Origin: Propionibacteriaceae bacterium
Lineage (GTDB): Bacteria > Actinomycetota > Actinomycetes > Propionibacteriales > Propionibacteriaceae
Reading direction: 5' to 3'
Length of the DNA: 64,000 bases
NCBI GenBank assembly: GCA_027492545.1
Contig: JAPUEL010000076.1
Location: forward strand, 1 to 64,000
The notes beneath the pieces were generated by a model, which was not told the DNA's origin, ran no database searches, and saw nothing but the letters and a program-made list of their open reading frames with translations. The position numbers and the translations under genes are program-made. Shown piece by piece: positions 46,347 through 55,515 of the stretch (within the stretch, counting starts at the first letter, position 1; every line of letters starts with the position of its first letter).

Positions 46347-47132
46347 ATGTTCTCCGGTCTCTTCACCATGATCATGGTGATGGTCGTGGTCAGCATCATC
46401 GTCTCGATCACGTCGCGCCGGTCAGCGCCCCCTCCCCCGCAGATCAACGGCTGGATGGACCCCCATGCGCTCCGCCAGCCCGGGTACCCGCAGCCGCACC
46501 CCTACCCGCAGCCTCACCCCTACCAGCAGCAGGTCTATCCGATCAGCCCCGGGGCGCGGGCCGCCCTGGACGAGGACATCACCACCTTCGGCGGCGAGCT
46601 GCGCGACCTGGACCTCGACGTGGTGGGCCGGGAGCTCGACGCAGCCGCCGCGGCCGACTACACGCGGGCGCTCGACGCCTACGACGGGTCGAAGAACCAG
46701 TTGCAACGCGCGCAGACTCACACCGATGTGCGGCGCATCGCCGAGATCCTGGAGGACGGCAGGTTCGCCGTCGCCTGTGTGAAGGCCCGCGTCAACGGAC
46801 ATCCCCTGCCCGAGAAGAGGCCCCCGTGCTTCTTCGACCCGGCCCACGGGCCCTCCACCCAGAACGTGCGCTGGGCGCCTCCCGGCGGGGCGGTGCGTGA
46901 CGTGCCCGCGTGCGCGGCGGACGTGCAGAAGGTCACGACCGGCCTGGATCCGTCGATCCGGCTCGTGCCGATGGGCGCCAGGCAGGTGCCCTACTGGGAG
47001 AACCAGCAGTACGCGCCGTGGGCGCAGGGCTACTACGGCCGCTACGGCATGGACCCGGCACTGCGGCAGATCACGCACGGCGCGCTGATGATCGGCGGAT
47101 TCTCGCTCCTCATGGGGCTGCTCGACGACTGA
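46347..47132 (+). CDS. Membrane-anchored hypothetical protein
   Basis: The 261-residue protein has a membrane helix at about 3-22, a proline-, glutamine-, tyrosine- and histidine-rich linker with two copies of a YPQPHP unit (about residues 46-60), a soluble domain with the helix LDAYDGSKNQLQRAQTHTDV, three cysteines in ARVNGHPL and PPCFFDPAHGPST and DVPACAADV, and a final hydrophobic segment (HGALMIGGFSLLMGLL). The middle resembles actinobacterial proteins of unknown function; I cannot name a family. AAGGAT eight bases before ATG may be a weak ribosome site. Confidence 0.7.
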   Translation: MFSGLFTMIMVMVVVSIIVSITSRRSAPPPPQINGWMDPHALRQPGYPQPHPYPQPHPYQQQVYPISPGARAALDEDITTFGGELRDLDLDVVGRELDAAAAADYTRALDAYDGSKNQLQRAQTHTDVRRIAEILEDGRFAVACVKARVNGHPLPEKRPPCFFDPAHGPSTQNVRWAPPGGAVRDVPACAADVQKVTTGLDPSIRLVPMGARQVPYWENQQYAPWAQGYYGRYGMDPALRQITHGALMIGGFSLLMGLLDD

Positions 47133-47161
47133 GCAGGCGGTCCCGCCACGCTGAGCCCGAT

Positions 47162-47179
47162 ACCTACGCGACCGTAGGT
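47162..47179. promoter_or_regulatory. 18-base palindromic operator
   Basis: ACCTACGCGACCGTAGGT consists of perfect seven-base arms around four bases. It lies 18 bases before the ATG of the gene remnant at 47198. Shape and length fit a TetR-type operator, and similar CCTACG-type palindromes are familiar from regulators of fatty-acid genes; the exact regulator is unknown. Confidence 0.55.
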
Positions 47180-47197
47180 TCGACACAGGAGCGTCCC

Positions 47198-47330
47198 ATG
47201 TCCTCGGCAACCGAAGCCATCCGCTCGGCCCGTGACACCTACCAGCGCTTGGACGCGGCCGCCCGAACACGACCCGTCCATCGAGATCCAGGACTTCCGC
47301 TACGAGCAGTTCCCGGAGCTTCGAGGGTGA
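47198..47330 (+). pseudogene. Gene remnant, possibly of an acyl-CoA synthetase
   Basis: An intact start (ATG 47198, AGGAG six bases upstream) opens a frame reading MSSATEAIRSARDTYQRLDA. About 65 bases later another frame reads HDPSIEIQDFRYEQFPELRG and stops at TGA 47328-47330. These look like the first and last 20 or so residues of one protein with the middle missing and a frame change at about 47260. Both ends resemble AMP-forming acyl-CoA synthetases (N-terminal helix with ARD; C-terminal FPELRG), but this is a weak match by eye. The remnant ends one base before the lpdA stop on the opposite strand. Confidence 0.5.
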
Positions 47331-47331
47331 C

Positions 47332-48735
47332 TCAGGTGGTGAGCAGCGCGCCGTCGCGGCTGTGCAGCCGGCGGGCCGCCTCCGCGATGGAGCCCGACAT
47401 CGACGGGTAGACCGTGAAGGCCTGGCTGAAGTCGTCCACCGTGACCTTCTGCGCCACCGCGATCGACACCGCGTGGATCAGCTCGGAGGCGCGTGGCGCC
47501 ACCACGACCCCGCCGATGATGATGCCGGTGGTGGGCAGGCAGAACAGCTTGACGAAGCCGTCGGTGAAGCCCTGCATCTTGGAGCGCGCGTTGGATGCCA
47601 GGGGCAGCAGCACGGACGCCACCCGGACGTCGCCGGTGTCCGCCTGCTCCTGGGTGATCCCGACGGTGGCGATCTCCGGGGTGGTGAACACGTTCGACGA
47701 GACCCGCCGGAGGTCCAGCGGGGTGACCGCGTCCCCCAGCGCGTGCCACATGGCGATGCGTCCCTGCATGGCGGCCACCGAGGCCAGCGCGAACACGCCG
47801 GTGATGTCGCCCGCGGCGTAGATGTTGCGCACGCTGGTGCGCGAGACCCGGTCCACGGTGATGTGACCCGACGGCGTCAGCGCGACGCCGACCTCCTCAA
47901 GCCCGAGGCCCGCGGAGTTGGGGATGGCGCCCACGGCCATGAGGCAGTGCGAGCCGCGCACCTCGCGGCCGTCCTCCAGCGAGACGACCACGCCGTCGCC
48001 GTCGCGCCGGGCGGCAAAGGCCCTCGACTCGCTCATGATCTCCATGCCGCGGCGTTCGAACGCGCGCTGCAGCACCGCGGCCGCGTCCTGATCCTGGCCG
48101 GGGAGGACCTGCTTGCGCGACGACACCAGCACCACGTCGCAGCCGAGCCCGTCGTAGGCGGAGGCGAACTCCGCCCCGGTCACGCCGGAGCCCACGACGA
48201 TCAGCCGCTCAGGGACCTCGGTGAGGTTGTACACCTGCTTCCAGTTGAGGATCCGTTCCCCGTCGCACTGGGCCTCGGGCAGCTCTCGGGGGGTGGTGCC
48301 GGTGGCCACGAGCACGATGTCGGCGTCGAACCTCTGTTCTCCGGCCTCCGTCGAGGCGACGACGCGGGTGGGGCCGTCGAGCCGCGCCGATCCGGCGACG
48401 ATGTGCACCCCGTCCTGGCGCAGCCGCTGCGCGATGTCCGCGGACTGCGCGCGGGCCAGCGTGAGCACCCGCTCGTTGACCTCGCCGAGGTCCACCCGCA
48501 CCACGTCGCTCACGTCGGTGGCCGCGATGTGCAGGCCGAGCTGACGGGCGCTCTCGATGCGGACCATCACCTCGGCGGTGGCGATGAGCGTCTTGGACGG
48601 CACGCAGTCGCTCAGCACGGCTGCGCCGCCGAGCCCGTCGCGTTCGATCAGCGTGACCTCCCCACCGAGCTGGTTCGCCACGAGGGCCGCCTCATAGCCG
48701 CCGGGTCCCCCACCGATGATCACTACCTTGGTCAC
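47332..48735 (-). CDS. lpdA: NAD(P)H-quinone dehydrogenase, LpdA type
   Basis: The 467-residue flavoprotein belongs to the pyridine nucleotide-disulfide family. VIIGGGPGGYEAALVA binds FAD and RLIVVGSGVTGAEFASAY binds NAD(P). The redox box reads GGAAVLSDCVPSK: the first of the two active cysteines is alanine, so no disulfide can form. M. tuberculosis LpdA (Rv3303c) has the same kind of change and acts as a quinone reductase. The C-terminal dimer domain with VYPSMSGSIAEAARR is intact. The start is GTG 48735 (VTKVVIIGG). It converges on the gene remnant and is divergent from the phosphorylase gene. Confidence 0.9.
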   Translation of the reverse strand: MTKVVIIGGGPGGYEAALVANQLGGEVTLIERDGLGGAAVLSDCVPSKTLIATAEVMVRIESARQLGLHIAATDVSDVVRVDLGEVNERVLTLARAQSADIAQRLRQDGVHIVAGSARLDGPTRVVASTEAGEQRFDADIVLVATGTTPRELPEAQCDGERILNWKQVYNLTEVPERLIVVGSGVTGAEFASAYDGLGCDVVLVSSRKQVLPGQDQDAAAVLQRAFERRGMEIMSESRAFAARRDGDGVVVSLEDGREVRGSHCLMAVGAIPNSAGLGLEEVGVALTPSGHITVDRVSRTSVRNIYAAGDITGVFALASVAAMQGRIAMWHALGDAVTPLDLRRVSSNVFTTPEIATVGITQEQADTGDVRVASVLLPLASNARSKMQGFTDGFVKLFCLPTTGIIIGGVVVAPRASELIHAVSIAVAQKVTVDDFSQAFTVYPSMSGSIAEAARRLHSRDGALLTT

Positions 48736-48780
48736 GGCCCCATCTTTCCACAGCCACCGTCGTGCGAATCGGGCCCCGCC

Positions 48781-48786
48781 TATGCT
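48781..48786 (+). promoter_or_regulatory. Leaderless -10 box of the purine nucleoside phosphorylase gene
   Basis: TATGCT ends seven bases before GTG 48794. It sits in the 58 bases between the lpdA and phosphorylase starts. Confidence 0.55.
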
Positions 48787-48793
48787 GGACCGG

Positions 48794-49591
48794 GTGAGTG
48801 AACCCTTCGCGCTGGCCTCCGAAGCCGCAGACTTTCTCCGCTCCTGCTTCGACATCGACCGCATCGACCTGGCACTGGTGCTGGGTTCAGGATGGTCCTC
48901 CGGCGCTGACCTGCTCGGCGAGTCCGTGGGCAGCATCGAGCTCGGAGCCGTTCCCGGATTCAGCAGGCCGGTGGTCACCGGCCACGGCGGCGAGTTGAAG
49001 GTCATCCGGACGTCCGCGGGGAAGGTCGCGGCCACGTTCACCGGCCGCACCCACTTCTACGAGGGCCGCGGCGTGGAGCCCGTTGTACACGGCGTCCGCA
49101 CCGCGGCCGCCTGGGGCGCGTCCACCCTCGTGCTCACCAACGGATGCGGGGGCCTGAACCCCGCCTGGGCACCCGGCACCGTGGTGCTCATCGCGGACCA
49201 CATCAACCTGACCGGCGCCACCCCGCTGCGGGGCGCCACCTTCATCGACATGACGGAGGCCTACTCGCGCCGGCTCCGGGAGCTGGCGCATCGCGTCGAG
49301 CCCTCCCTCCCGGAGGGCGTCTACGTCCAGTTCCAGGGCCCCCAGTACGAGACGCCCGCCGAGGTGCGCATGGCAGGGGTCCTCGGAGGGGACCTTGTGG
49401 GCATGTCCACCACGCTCGAGACCCTCGCCGCGCGGGAGGCGGGCATGGAGGTGCTCGGGCTGTCGCTGGTCACCAACGCCGCGGCGGGGCTGAGCGGTTC
49501 GGCGCTGGACCACACGGAGGTGCTGCAGGCGGGACGCGACGCCGGGCCCAGGCTGGCCGCGCTCCTGGCCGGGATCGTCGGGGAGCTGTAG
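48794..49591 (+). CDS. deoD: Purine nucleoside phosphorylase
   Basis: The 265-residue trimeric-type enzyme splits inosine or guanosine with phosphate to the base and ribose 1-phosphate. LVLGSGWSSGADLLG holds the phosphate-binding serine, GRTHFYEGRG the catalytic histidine, LTNGCGGLNPAW the base-site region, QFQGPQYETPAEVRM and VGMSTTLETLAAREAGM the remaining active-site loops. The start GTG 48794 has TATGCT seven bases upstream. The next gene begins directly after its stop. The family also carries the name punA. Confidence 0.93.
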   Translation: MSEPFALASEAADFLRSCFDIDRIDLALVLGSGWSSGADLLGESVGSIELGAVPGFSRPVVTGHGGELKVIRTSAGKVAATFTGRTHFYEGRGVEPVVHGVRTAAAWGASTLVLTNGCGGLNPAWAPGTVVLIADHINLTGATPLRGATFIDMTEAYSRRLRELAHRVEPSLPEGVYVQFQGPQYETPAEVRMAGVLGGDLVGMSTTLETLAAREAGMEVLGLSLVTNAAAGLSGSALDHTEVLQAGRDAGPRLAALLAGIVGEL

Positions 49592-51256
49592 ATGACCGAG
49601 CTGCTCGACCGCGCGCAGGCCTGGCGAGACACCGACCCCGATCCGGACACCGCCGGAAGGCTGGACGAGCTGATCGTCCGAGCCCAGGCCAACGACCACA
49701 CCATCCGGGAGCCGGCGCTGGCCGAGCTCGCCGAAGCGTTCGCTGGACCACTGGAGTTCGGCACCGCCGGTCTCCGAGGCCCCATCGGGCCTGGCCCTGC
49801 GCGCATGAACCGGGTGGTGGTCACCCAGGCGGCCGCGGGGTTCGCGGCCTGGCTCGCGGCCAACGGCCACTCCGGAGGGCGCGTGATCGTCGGGCACGAC
49901 GCCCGGCACAAGTCGGACGAGTTCGCCCGCGACACCGCCGAGGTGATGTCCGGCGCCGGCTTCGAGGTGCTCTGGACGGGCGAGCCCATCCCCACCCCCG
50001 TCGTCGCGTTCGGCATCCAGCACTTCGGCTGCGTGGCCGGGGTGGTGGTCACGGCCTCCCACAATCCGCCGGCGGACAACGGGTACAAGGTCTACCTCGG
50101 CGACGGCTCCCAGATCGTGCCGCCCACCGACGCCCAGATCGCCGCCGAGATCGCCGCGGCCGCGGCCGGCGGGTGGGCCACGCTCCCCCGCTCCAACGCC
50201 CGCCGCGACGTCACAGCCGAGCTGCTGGACGCCTACGTCGCGCGCGCTGCCTCGCTCTACCCCGCCGAGTCCCCCCGGGACCTGGTCTGGGTGCACACCG
50301 CCATGCACGGCGTCGGCGCCAAGACGGTGCGCCGGGTGGCGGAGTCCGTGGGGCTGCCGGCCCCCGTCGAGGTGGCGCAGCAGGCCGAGCCCAATCCCGA
50401 GTTCCCCACCGTCTCGTTCCCCAACCCCGAGGAGAAGGGCGCCATCGACCTGGCGCTCGCCCTGGCGGAGGCGGAGCACGCGGACGTGGTGATCGCCAAT
50501 GATCCCGACGCTGACCGCTGCGCGGTGGCCGCCGTGGTCGACGGGCGGTGGCGGATGCTGACCGGCGACGAGCTGGGCGCGGTCCTGGGTCACGACGCGA
50601 TCGCCCGCGGGGTCCCCGGCACGTTCGCCAACTCAGTGGTGTCGTCGACGCTGCTGGGCCGGATGGCGCGGGCGGCGGGGCGTCGGCACGTGACCACGCT
50701 GACCGGCTTCAAGTGGATCGGCCGGGTGCCGGACCTGGCCTTCGGCTACGAGGAGGCCATCGGCTACTGCCTCGACTCCCGCGCGGTGCCCGACAAGGAC
50801 GGCATCACGGCGGCGCTGACGGTGCTGCGGATCGTGGCGGACCTCAAGGCCGCCGGCCGGACGCTCGCCGACCTGCTGGACGACATCGCCCGCGAGCACG
50901 GCCTCACGGCCACCTCCCAGCTGTCGGTGAGGGTCGCGGACCTGTCGCTGATCGCCGACGCGATGGCGCGCCTTCGGGCCAACCCGCCGTCGGCCCTCCT
51001 CGGCGCGCCGGTGACGGTGCTGGACCTCGCCGTCGGCACGGCCACGCTGCCGCCCACCGACGGGGTAGAGCTCACCGGTGAGCGCGTACACGTGGTGGCA
51101 CGCCCCTCGGGGACGGAGCCGAAGCTCAAGTGCTACCTGGAGGTCCGGCTGGACCCCGACGAGTCGGCCGACGTCCGCGCAGCCCGGGCGGTCGCGGCGG
51201 AAAGGCTTGCCGCGTTGCGGGCCCAGATGGCGGAGGCCCTCGGCGTGGACGCCTGA
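49592..51256 (+). CDS. pmmB: Phosphohexomutase / phosphopentomutase-like (PmmB type)
   Basis: The 554-residue protein is of the PGM2-type alpha-D-phosphohexomutases. FGTAGLRGPIGPG (56-68) is the N-terminal signature, S156 in TASHNPPADNGYK the phosphoserine, NDPDADRCAV near 304-313 the metal site, and GYEEAIGYCLD near 386-396 the sugar-binding loop. The ATG follows the phosphorylase stop directly (TAGATG), so both are cotranslated. That coupling suggests it isomerises ribose 1-phosphate released by the phosphorylase, although glucose or mannose phosphates are also possible. The M. tuberculosis counterpart is Rv3308 beside Rv3307. Confidence 0.9.
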   Translation: MTELLDRAQAWRDTDPDPDTAGRLDELIVRAQANDHTIREPALAELAEAFAGPLEFGTAGLRGPIGPGPARMNRVVVTQAAAGFAAWLAANGHSGGRVIVGHDARHKSDEFARDTAEVMSGAGFEVLWTGEPIPTPVVAFGIQHFGCVAGVVVTASHNPPADNGYKVYLGDGSQIVPPTDAQIAAEIAAAAAGGWATLPRSNARRDVTAELLDAYVARAASLYPAESPRDLVWVHTAMHGVGAKTVRRVAESVGLPAPVEVAQQAEPNPEFPTVSFPNPEEKGAIDLALALAEAEHADVVIANDPDADRCAVAAVVDGRWRMLTGDELGAVLGHDAIARGVPGTFANSVVSSTLLGRMARAAGRRHVTTLTGFKWIGRVPDLAFGYEEAIGYCLDSRAVPDKDGITAALTVLRIVADLKAAGRTLADLLDDIAREHGLTATSQLSVRVADLSLIADAMARLRANPPSALLGAPVTVLDLAVGTATLPPTDGVELTGERVHVVARPSGTEPKLKCYLEVRLDPDESADVRAARAVAAERLAALRAQMAEALGVDA

Positions 51257-51284
51257 TCGTCGGCCGGTGTTCGGTGGCAGTGGA

Positions 51285-51290
51285 TACAGT
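51285..51290 (+). promoter_or_regulatory. Leaderless -10 box of the DUF2207 gene
   Basis: TACAGT ends seven bases before ATG 51298, in the 41 bases after pmmB. Confidence 0.55.
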
Positions 51291-51297
51291 GGAACCC

Positions 51298-53112
51298 ATG
51301 ACGAAGCTGCGCTCCGGTCTCCTCGCTCTTCTCCTGGCCCTCGCCGTGGTCTGGGTGGGGGTGATGCCGGCGGCGGCGGAGGATGCCGCGCCGATCACGC
51401 GCTACGACGTGGACGTGGACCTCTCCACCGACGGCGTGGCCAGCGTGACCATCGACTTCACCATGGACTTCTCGGTGCTCCGGGCCCGCGGCCCGTACAT
51501 CCTGCTGCCCACCCTCCAGCAGGACGGCGCCAATCCCGATGAGAACTACGTGTTCGACTATTCCGACCTCTCGGTCTCGTCGTCCACCGGCGCCAACACG
51601 GAAGTGTTCGTGGAGGAGTCGGGCGGCATCATGTCGCTGCGGATCGGCAACGAGAACATCTGGAACACCACCCCGGAGGACTACCAGGTCAGCTACGACG
51701 TCACGGGCCTGATCGTCCCTGACCACCCCGAGAGCGGCCTGGACGAGTTCAACTGGGACGTGATCGGACGAGCCTGGAACTCCAGCTTCGCCAACATCAC
51801 CGTCGACGTGACCGGGCCCGCCGAGATCGTGGACATGGCTTGCTTCTACGGGCCGAGCGTCACCACCCCGTGCGATGAGAGCCAGACCGTGAACACGGCA
51901 AGCTTCTCCCTCGCGTCGCTGCCGCCCCTGACGACGATGCAGGTCGTGGCGGGATTCCCCGCCGGCACGTTCCCCGGCGTCACGCAGGAGAAGGCCCGCC
52001 GGGTCACCGTCGCGAACGCGTTCGAGCTCAACGCCGGCACCGGGGCCGTGACCGGCGCGGGGCTCATCGCGGCCATCGTCGGGCTCATCGCGGTGCGCCG
52101 CCGGCACGCCCGCGACGACGTCTACCTAGGGCTGACCCCCGGCCTCACGCCCCTCGCCGGGCAGGAGGAGCGCGTCGGGACGCGCAGCGGGAAGTTCCCC
52201 GTCACGGTGCAGTTCCACCCGCCGAAGGGCGCCACCCCCGGCGAGATCGGCACGCTCATGGACACGACGGCGGACAACGTCGACGTGTCGGCCACCATCG
52301 TCGACCTCGCGGTGCGCGGATACCTGCGCATCCACTCGCAGACGAAGAAGGACTTCACGCTGGAGGCGCTGCACGCCCCTGCAGGCCGCCTGGAGCCCTT
52401 CGAGGAGAAGCTCCTCGCGGACCTGTTCAAGGGCAAGAGCGTGCGCACCTCGAAGGAGCTGAGCAAGCAGAAGTTCGCCGATGTCCTGCCGGACGCGCGC
52501 AACGGCCTCTATGCCTCGGTGGTCAGTAAGGGCTGGTTCAAGGGCAACCCCACGACGGCGCAGATGGTGCCCATCGTGCTCGGCGCGCTCGCCATCGGTG
52601 GCGGGGTGCTCCTCACGTTCATCGCGGCCGCGGTCGGGTGGGGGCTCATCGGGATCCCGCTGGCGGTCTTCGGCATCGGCCTGATCGTGATGTCGAGCAA
52701 GTTCCGCAAGCGCACCGCCACGGGCTCCGCCTACCTGGCGCAGGCCAAGGGCTTCGAGCTGTACCTGCGGACCGCGGAGAAGGAGACCCTGCAGTTCGAG
52801 GAGGGCGAGGACATCTTCAGCAAGTACCTCCCCTACGCCATGGTGTTCGGGGTCGCGGACCGCTGGTCCAAGCTGTTCGCGGACCTCGGCGCGCAGGGCC
52901 TCTACCAGGCGAACACCTCCTGGTACGTGGGCGCGGACCTCATGCACGGCTACTACTTCGCCAGCGCGATGAACAACCTCACCCACTCCATGTCCGACGC
53001 GATGCAGGCCGCTCGGATGGACGGCATGAGCTCGTCGACCGGCGGATCGAGCGGCTTCTCGGGCTTCTCGGGCGGCGGCGGCTTCGGTGGTGGAGGCGGC
53101 GGCTCCTGGTAG
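51298..53112 (+). CDS. DUF2207 family membrane protein
   Basis: The 604-residue protein starts with a signal peptide (LLALLLALAVVWVGVMPAAA, cleavage probably near residue 27). An outer beta-rich DUF2207 domain of about 210 residues follows (YDVDVDLSTDGVASVTIDF), then a membrane helix near 240-262, a cytoplasmic region, two further helices near 420-465 and a glycine-serine tail ending in GGGGFGGGGGGSW. The C-terminal glycine-rich tail is common in the family. Function is unknown; the location is the cell membrane with the N-terminal domain outside. Confidence 0.85.
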   Translation: MTKLRSGLLALLLALAVVWVGVMPAAAEDAAPITRYDVDVDLSTDGVASVTIDFTMDFSVLRARGPYILLPTLQQDGANPDENYVFDYSDLSVSSSTGANTEVFVEESGGIMSLRIGNENIWNTTPEDYQVSYDVTGLIVPDHPESGLDEFNWDVIGRAWNSSFANITVDVTGPAEIVDMACFYGPSVTTPCDESQTVNTASFSLASLPPLTTMQVVAGFPAGTFPGVTQEKARRVTVANAFELNAGTGAVTGAGLIAAIVGLIAVRRRHARDDVYLGLTPGLTPLAGQEERVGTRSGKFPVTVQFHPPKGATPGEIGTLMDTTADNVDVSATIVDLAVRGYLRIHSQTKKDFTLEALHAPAGRLEPFEEKLLADLFKGKSVRTSKELSKQKFADVLPDARNGLYASVVSKGWFKGNPTTAQMVPIVLGALAIGGGVLLTFIAAAVGWGLIGIPLAVFGIGLIVMSSKFRKRTATGSAYLAQAKGFELYLRTAEKETLQFEEGEDIFSKYLPYAMVFGVADRWSKLFADLGAQGLYQANTSWYVGADLMHGYYFASAMNNLTHSMSDAMQAARMDGMSSSTGGSSGFSGFSGGGGFGGGGGGSW

Positions 53113-53128
53113 CCCCATGGGAGGGCGT

Positions 53129-53134
53129 TAGTCT
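53129..53134 (+). promoter_or_regulatory. Leaderless -10 box of the uridine kinase-like gene
   Basis: TAGTCT ends six bases before ATG 53141. Confidence 0.5.
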
Positions 53135-53140
53135 TCTCCA

Positions 53141-53752
53141 ATGACCCGGACGCTCCTGCTCGTCGCCGGCCCGTCCGGCAGCGGGAAGTCGCGCCTCACC
53201 CGGATGGCCGCCGCCGACGGGCGGGCCGTGGCGCTTTCGCTGGACGACTTCTACCTCGACGGCGACCACCCCGGGCTGCCGACCACCCCGATGGGGATTC
53301 CGGACTGGGACGACGTCCGCTGCTGGGACCTCGCGCTCGCTCTGGATACCCTGCGCCGGCTCCTCGACGACGGGGCGGCCGAGGTGCCTGTGTACGACAT
53401 CTCCCTGTCGCGGCGGGTGGGCTCCAGGATCCTTGCCCTCGACGGTGCCAGCACCGTCGTGGCGGAGGGCATCTTCGCCACCCAGACCCTGACTGCGGCC
53501 AGGGCGGCGGGGATCGCCGTCGACGCGGTCTGGCTGGACCGGCGCAGGACGGCGAACTTCGTCCGGCGGCTGTCCAGGGACCTGGAGGAACGCCGCAAGC
53601 CTCCCCTGGTCCTGCTGCGGCGGGGTGTGGCCCTGCATCGCGCCGAGCCCGCGCTGCGTCGCGCCGCACTCGAGGCGGGATTCACCCCCGCGCCGATGCG
53701 CAGGGCCATCGCGATGGTCAGCCGGCGATCGGCGCCCAGCTCGGACCGTTGA
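53141..53752 (+). CDS. Uridine kinase-like P-loop protein
   Basis: The 203-residue protein has a Walker A motif GPSGSGKS at 10-17, [13 protein letters not shown] at about 33-45 with the substrate-binding acids typical of uridine kinases, VYDISLSRR near 88 and [10 protein letters not shown] near 108 (the EG motif of the family). It probably phosphorylates uridine or a related nucleoside, which fits the nearby nucleoside salvage genes. The last 35 bases overlap the end of metG on the other strand, so the final 11 codons of each gene share DNA. Confidence 0.82.
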   Translation: MTRTLLLVAGPSGSGKSRLTRMAAADGRAVALSLDDFYLDGDHPGLPTTPMGIPDWDDVRCWDLALALDTLRRLLDDGAAEVPVYDISLSRRVGSRILALDGASTVVAEGIFATQTLTAARAAGIAVDAVWLDRRRTANFVRRLSRDLEERRKPPLVLLRRGVALHRAEPALRRAALEAGFTPAPMRRAIAMVSRRSAPSSDR

Positions 53753-55502
53753 CGCCGAGGGCCTCGTCGAGTTTCGTGAACAGCGGCGACGGCTTCGCCA
53801 AGGGCGTGCCGGCCTGGATCGGCCGCGACTCCCACACGGCCCCTTGGGACGCGTACTCGCCCTGCAAGGTGGGGTAGGTCAGGTCGCCGTCGGTCACCTC
53901 GACGATCTGGGGCTGGGCCGCCCACACGCCCTCCCCGCCCAGCGCTTCGAACACCTTCTGGGCCGAGTGCGGCAGGTACGGGGTGAGCAGCGTGTTGCAG
54001 TCGGAGACCACCTGGAGGGCCACGTGGAGGACGGTGTCGCGGCGGGGCACGTCGTCCTTCAGCTTCCACGGCTCCTGGTCCGACAGGTACTTGTTGGCCA
54101 ACCCCACGATGCGCATCGCCTCGGTGATGCCGGCCTTGAACCGGCGGGCGGCGATGTGTTCGCCCACCACGTCGAAGGCGGTGCGGGCTTCGTCGAGCAG
54201 CGCCCGGTCCGCCTCCGTCAGCTCACCGGCCGCCGGGACGGCGCCGACGTTTTTGTGCGCCATCGAGATCGAACGGTTGACCAGGTTGCCCCACTCGTTT
54301 GCCAGCTCGAAGTTGATCCGGCGCACGAACTCCTCCCAGGTGAAGTCCGTGTCCTGATTCTCCGGCCCGGCCACCGCGATGTAATAGCGCAGCGCGTCCG
54401 GGCCGAACTCGGCCAGGAAGTCGCCCACGAAGATCGAGGCGCCGCGGGAGCTGGACACCTTGGAGCCCTTCATGGTCATGAACTCGGAGCTCACCACCTC
54501 GGTGGGAAGCTGCAGCTCGCCCAGCGACGGGCGCACCTCCCCGCCTCGGGTGCCCTGGCCGTTGGCGCCCAGCAGGATGCCCGGCCAGATCACCGAGTGG
54601 AAGACGATGTTGTCCTTGCCCATGAAGTAGTACGAGCGGGCGGCTGTGGAGTTCCAGAACGTGCGCCACGCCTCCGGGTCACCCGTGCGGCGGGCCCACT
54701 CGACGGAGGCCGACAGATACCCGATCACCGCGTCGAACCAGACGTAGATGCGCTTCATGGGCGCGTCACGCCAGCCGTCGAGGGGGACGGGCACACCCCA
54801 GTCGAGGTCGCGCGTGATGGCGCGGGGGCGGATCTCGGCGAGGAGGTTGTGGGAGAACTTCAGCACGTTGGGGCGCCAGTCCTCGCGGCTGTCGATCCAC
54901 TGCCCCAGCATCGGGGCGAGCGCCGGGAGATCCAGGAAGAGGTGCTCGGTCTCGACGAACTGCGGCGTCTCGCCGTTGATCTTGGACTTCGGGTCGATCA
55001 GATCGGCCGGGTCCAGCTGGTTGCCGCAGCTGTCGCACTGGTCGCCGCGGGCGTTGTCGTAGCCGCAGATGGGGCAGGTGCCCTCGATGAAGCGGTCCGG
55101 CAGCGTCCGGCCCGTCGACGGCGAGATGGCGCCCATCTGCCGCTCGGCCTTCACGTAGCCGTTGTCGTACAGGGCGGTGAACAGGTCCTGCACCACGCGG
55201 TAGTGGTTGGGCGTGGTGGTGCGGGTGTACAGGTCGTAGGAGAGGCCGAGCCCCTGCAGATCCTCGACGATCTGGCGGTGGTACTTGTCGGCGGTCTGCC
55301 GGGGGGTGAGCCCCTCCGCGTCGGCCTTCACCTGGATGGCGGTGCCGTGCTCGTCGGAACCCGAGACCATGAGCACGTCGTGGCCGGCCATCCGCATGTA
55401 CCGGGAGAACACGTCCGACGGCACGCCGAAGCCCGAGACGTGACCGATGTGGCGGGGGCCGTTGGCGTAGGGCCAGGCGACGGCGGCAAGAACGTGACTC
55501 AT
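53718..55502 (-). CDS. metG: Methionyl-tRNA synthetase
   Basis: The 594-residue enzyme charges tRNA-Met. HIGH is at 18-21 and the second ATP-binding loop is KGSKVS at 345-350. A zinc knuckle is formed by C143, C146, C156 and C159 (CPICGYDN and CDSCG). The anticodon domain follows, without the C-terminal tRNA-binding domain of E. coli MetG. The start ATG 55502 ([16 protein letters not shown]) is preferred to ATG 55511 because the -10 box TAGGAT (55515-55510) would overlap the latter. It follows rnhA by ten bases. Confidence 0.95.
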   Translation of the reverse strand: MSHVLAAVAWPYANGPRHIGHVSGFGVPSDVFSRYMRMAGHDVLMVSGSDEHGTAIQVKADAEGLTPRQTADKYHRQIVEDLQGLGLSYDLYTRTTTPNHYRVVQDLFTALYDNGYVKAERQMGAISPSTGRTLPDRFIEGTCPICGYDNARGDQCDSCGNQLDPADLIDPKSKINGETPQFVETEHLFLDLPALAPMLGQWIDSREDWRPNVLKFSHNLLAEIRPRAITRDLDWGVPVPLDGWRDAPMKRIYVWFDAVIGYLSASVEWARRTGDPEAWRTFWNSTAARSYYFMGKDNIVFHSVIWPGILLGANGQGTRGGEVRPSLGELQLPTEVVSSEFMTMKGSKVSSSRGASIFVGDFLAEFGPDALRYYIAVAGPENQDTDFTWEEFVRRINFELANEWGNLVNRSISMAHKNVGAVPAAGELTEADRALLDEARTAFDVVGEHIAARRFKAGITEAMRIVGLANKYLSDQEPWKLKDDVPRRDTVLHVALQVVSDCNTLLTPYLPHSAQKVFEALGGEGVWAAQPQIVEVTDGDLTYPTLQGEYASQGAVWESRPIQAGTPLAKPSPLFTKLDEALGVNGPSWAPIAG

Positions 55503-55509
55503 GCGCGCC

Positions 55510-55515
55510 ATCCTA
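55510..55515 (-). promoter_or_regulatory. Leaderless -10 box of metG, built on the rnhA stop codon
   Basis: TAGGAT ends seven bases before ATG 55502. Its first three bases are the TAG stop of rnhA (55513-55515). An AGGA inside the box, eight bases from ATG, could instead act as a weak ribosome site. Confidence 0.45.

Noticed and set aside
46485-46530. Tandem repeat array in the proline-histidine linker
   Set aside because: Only two imperfect copies are present; it is a low-complexity coding segment, not a repeat element or CRISPR.
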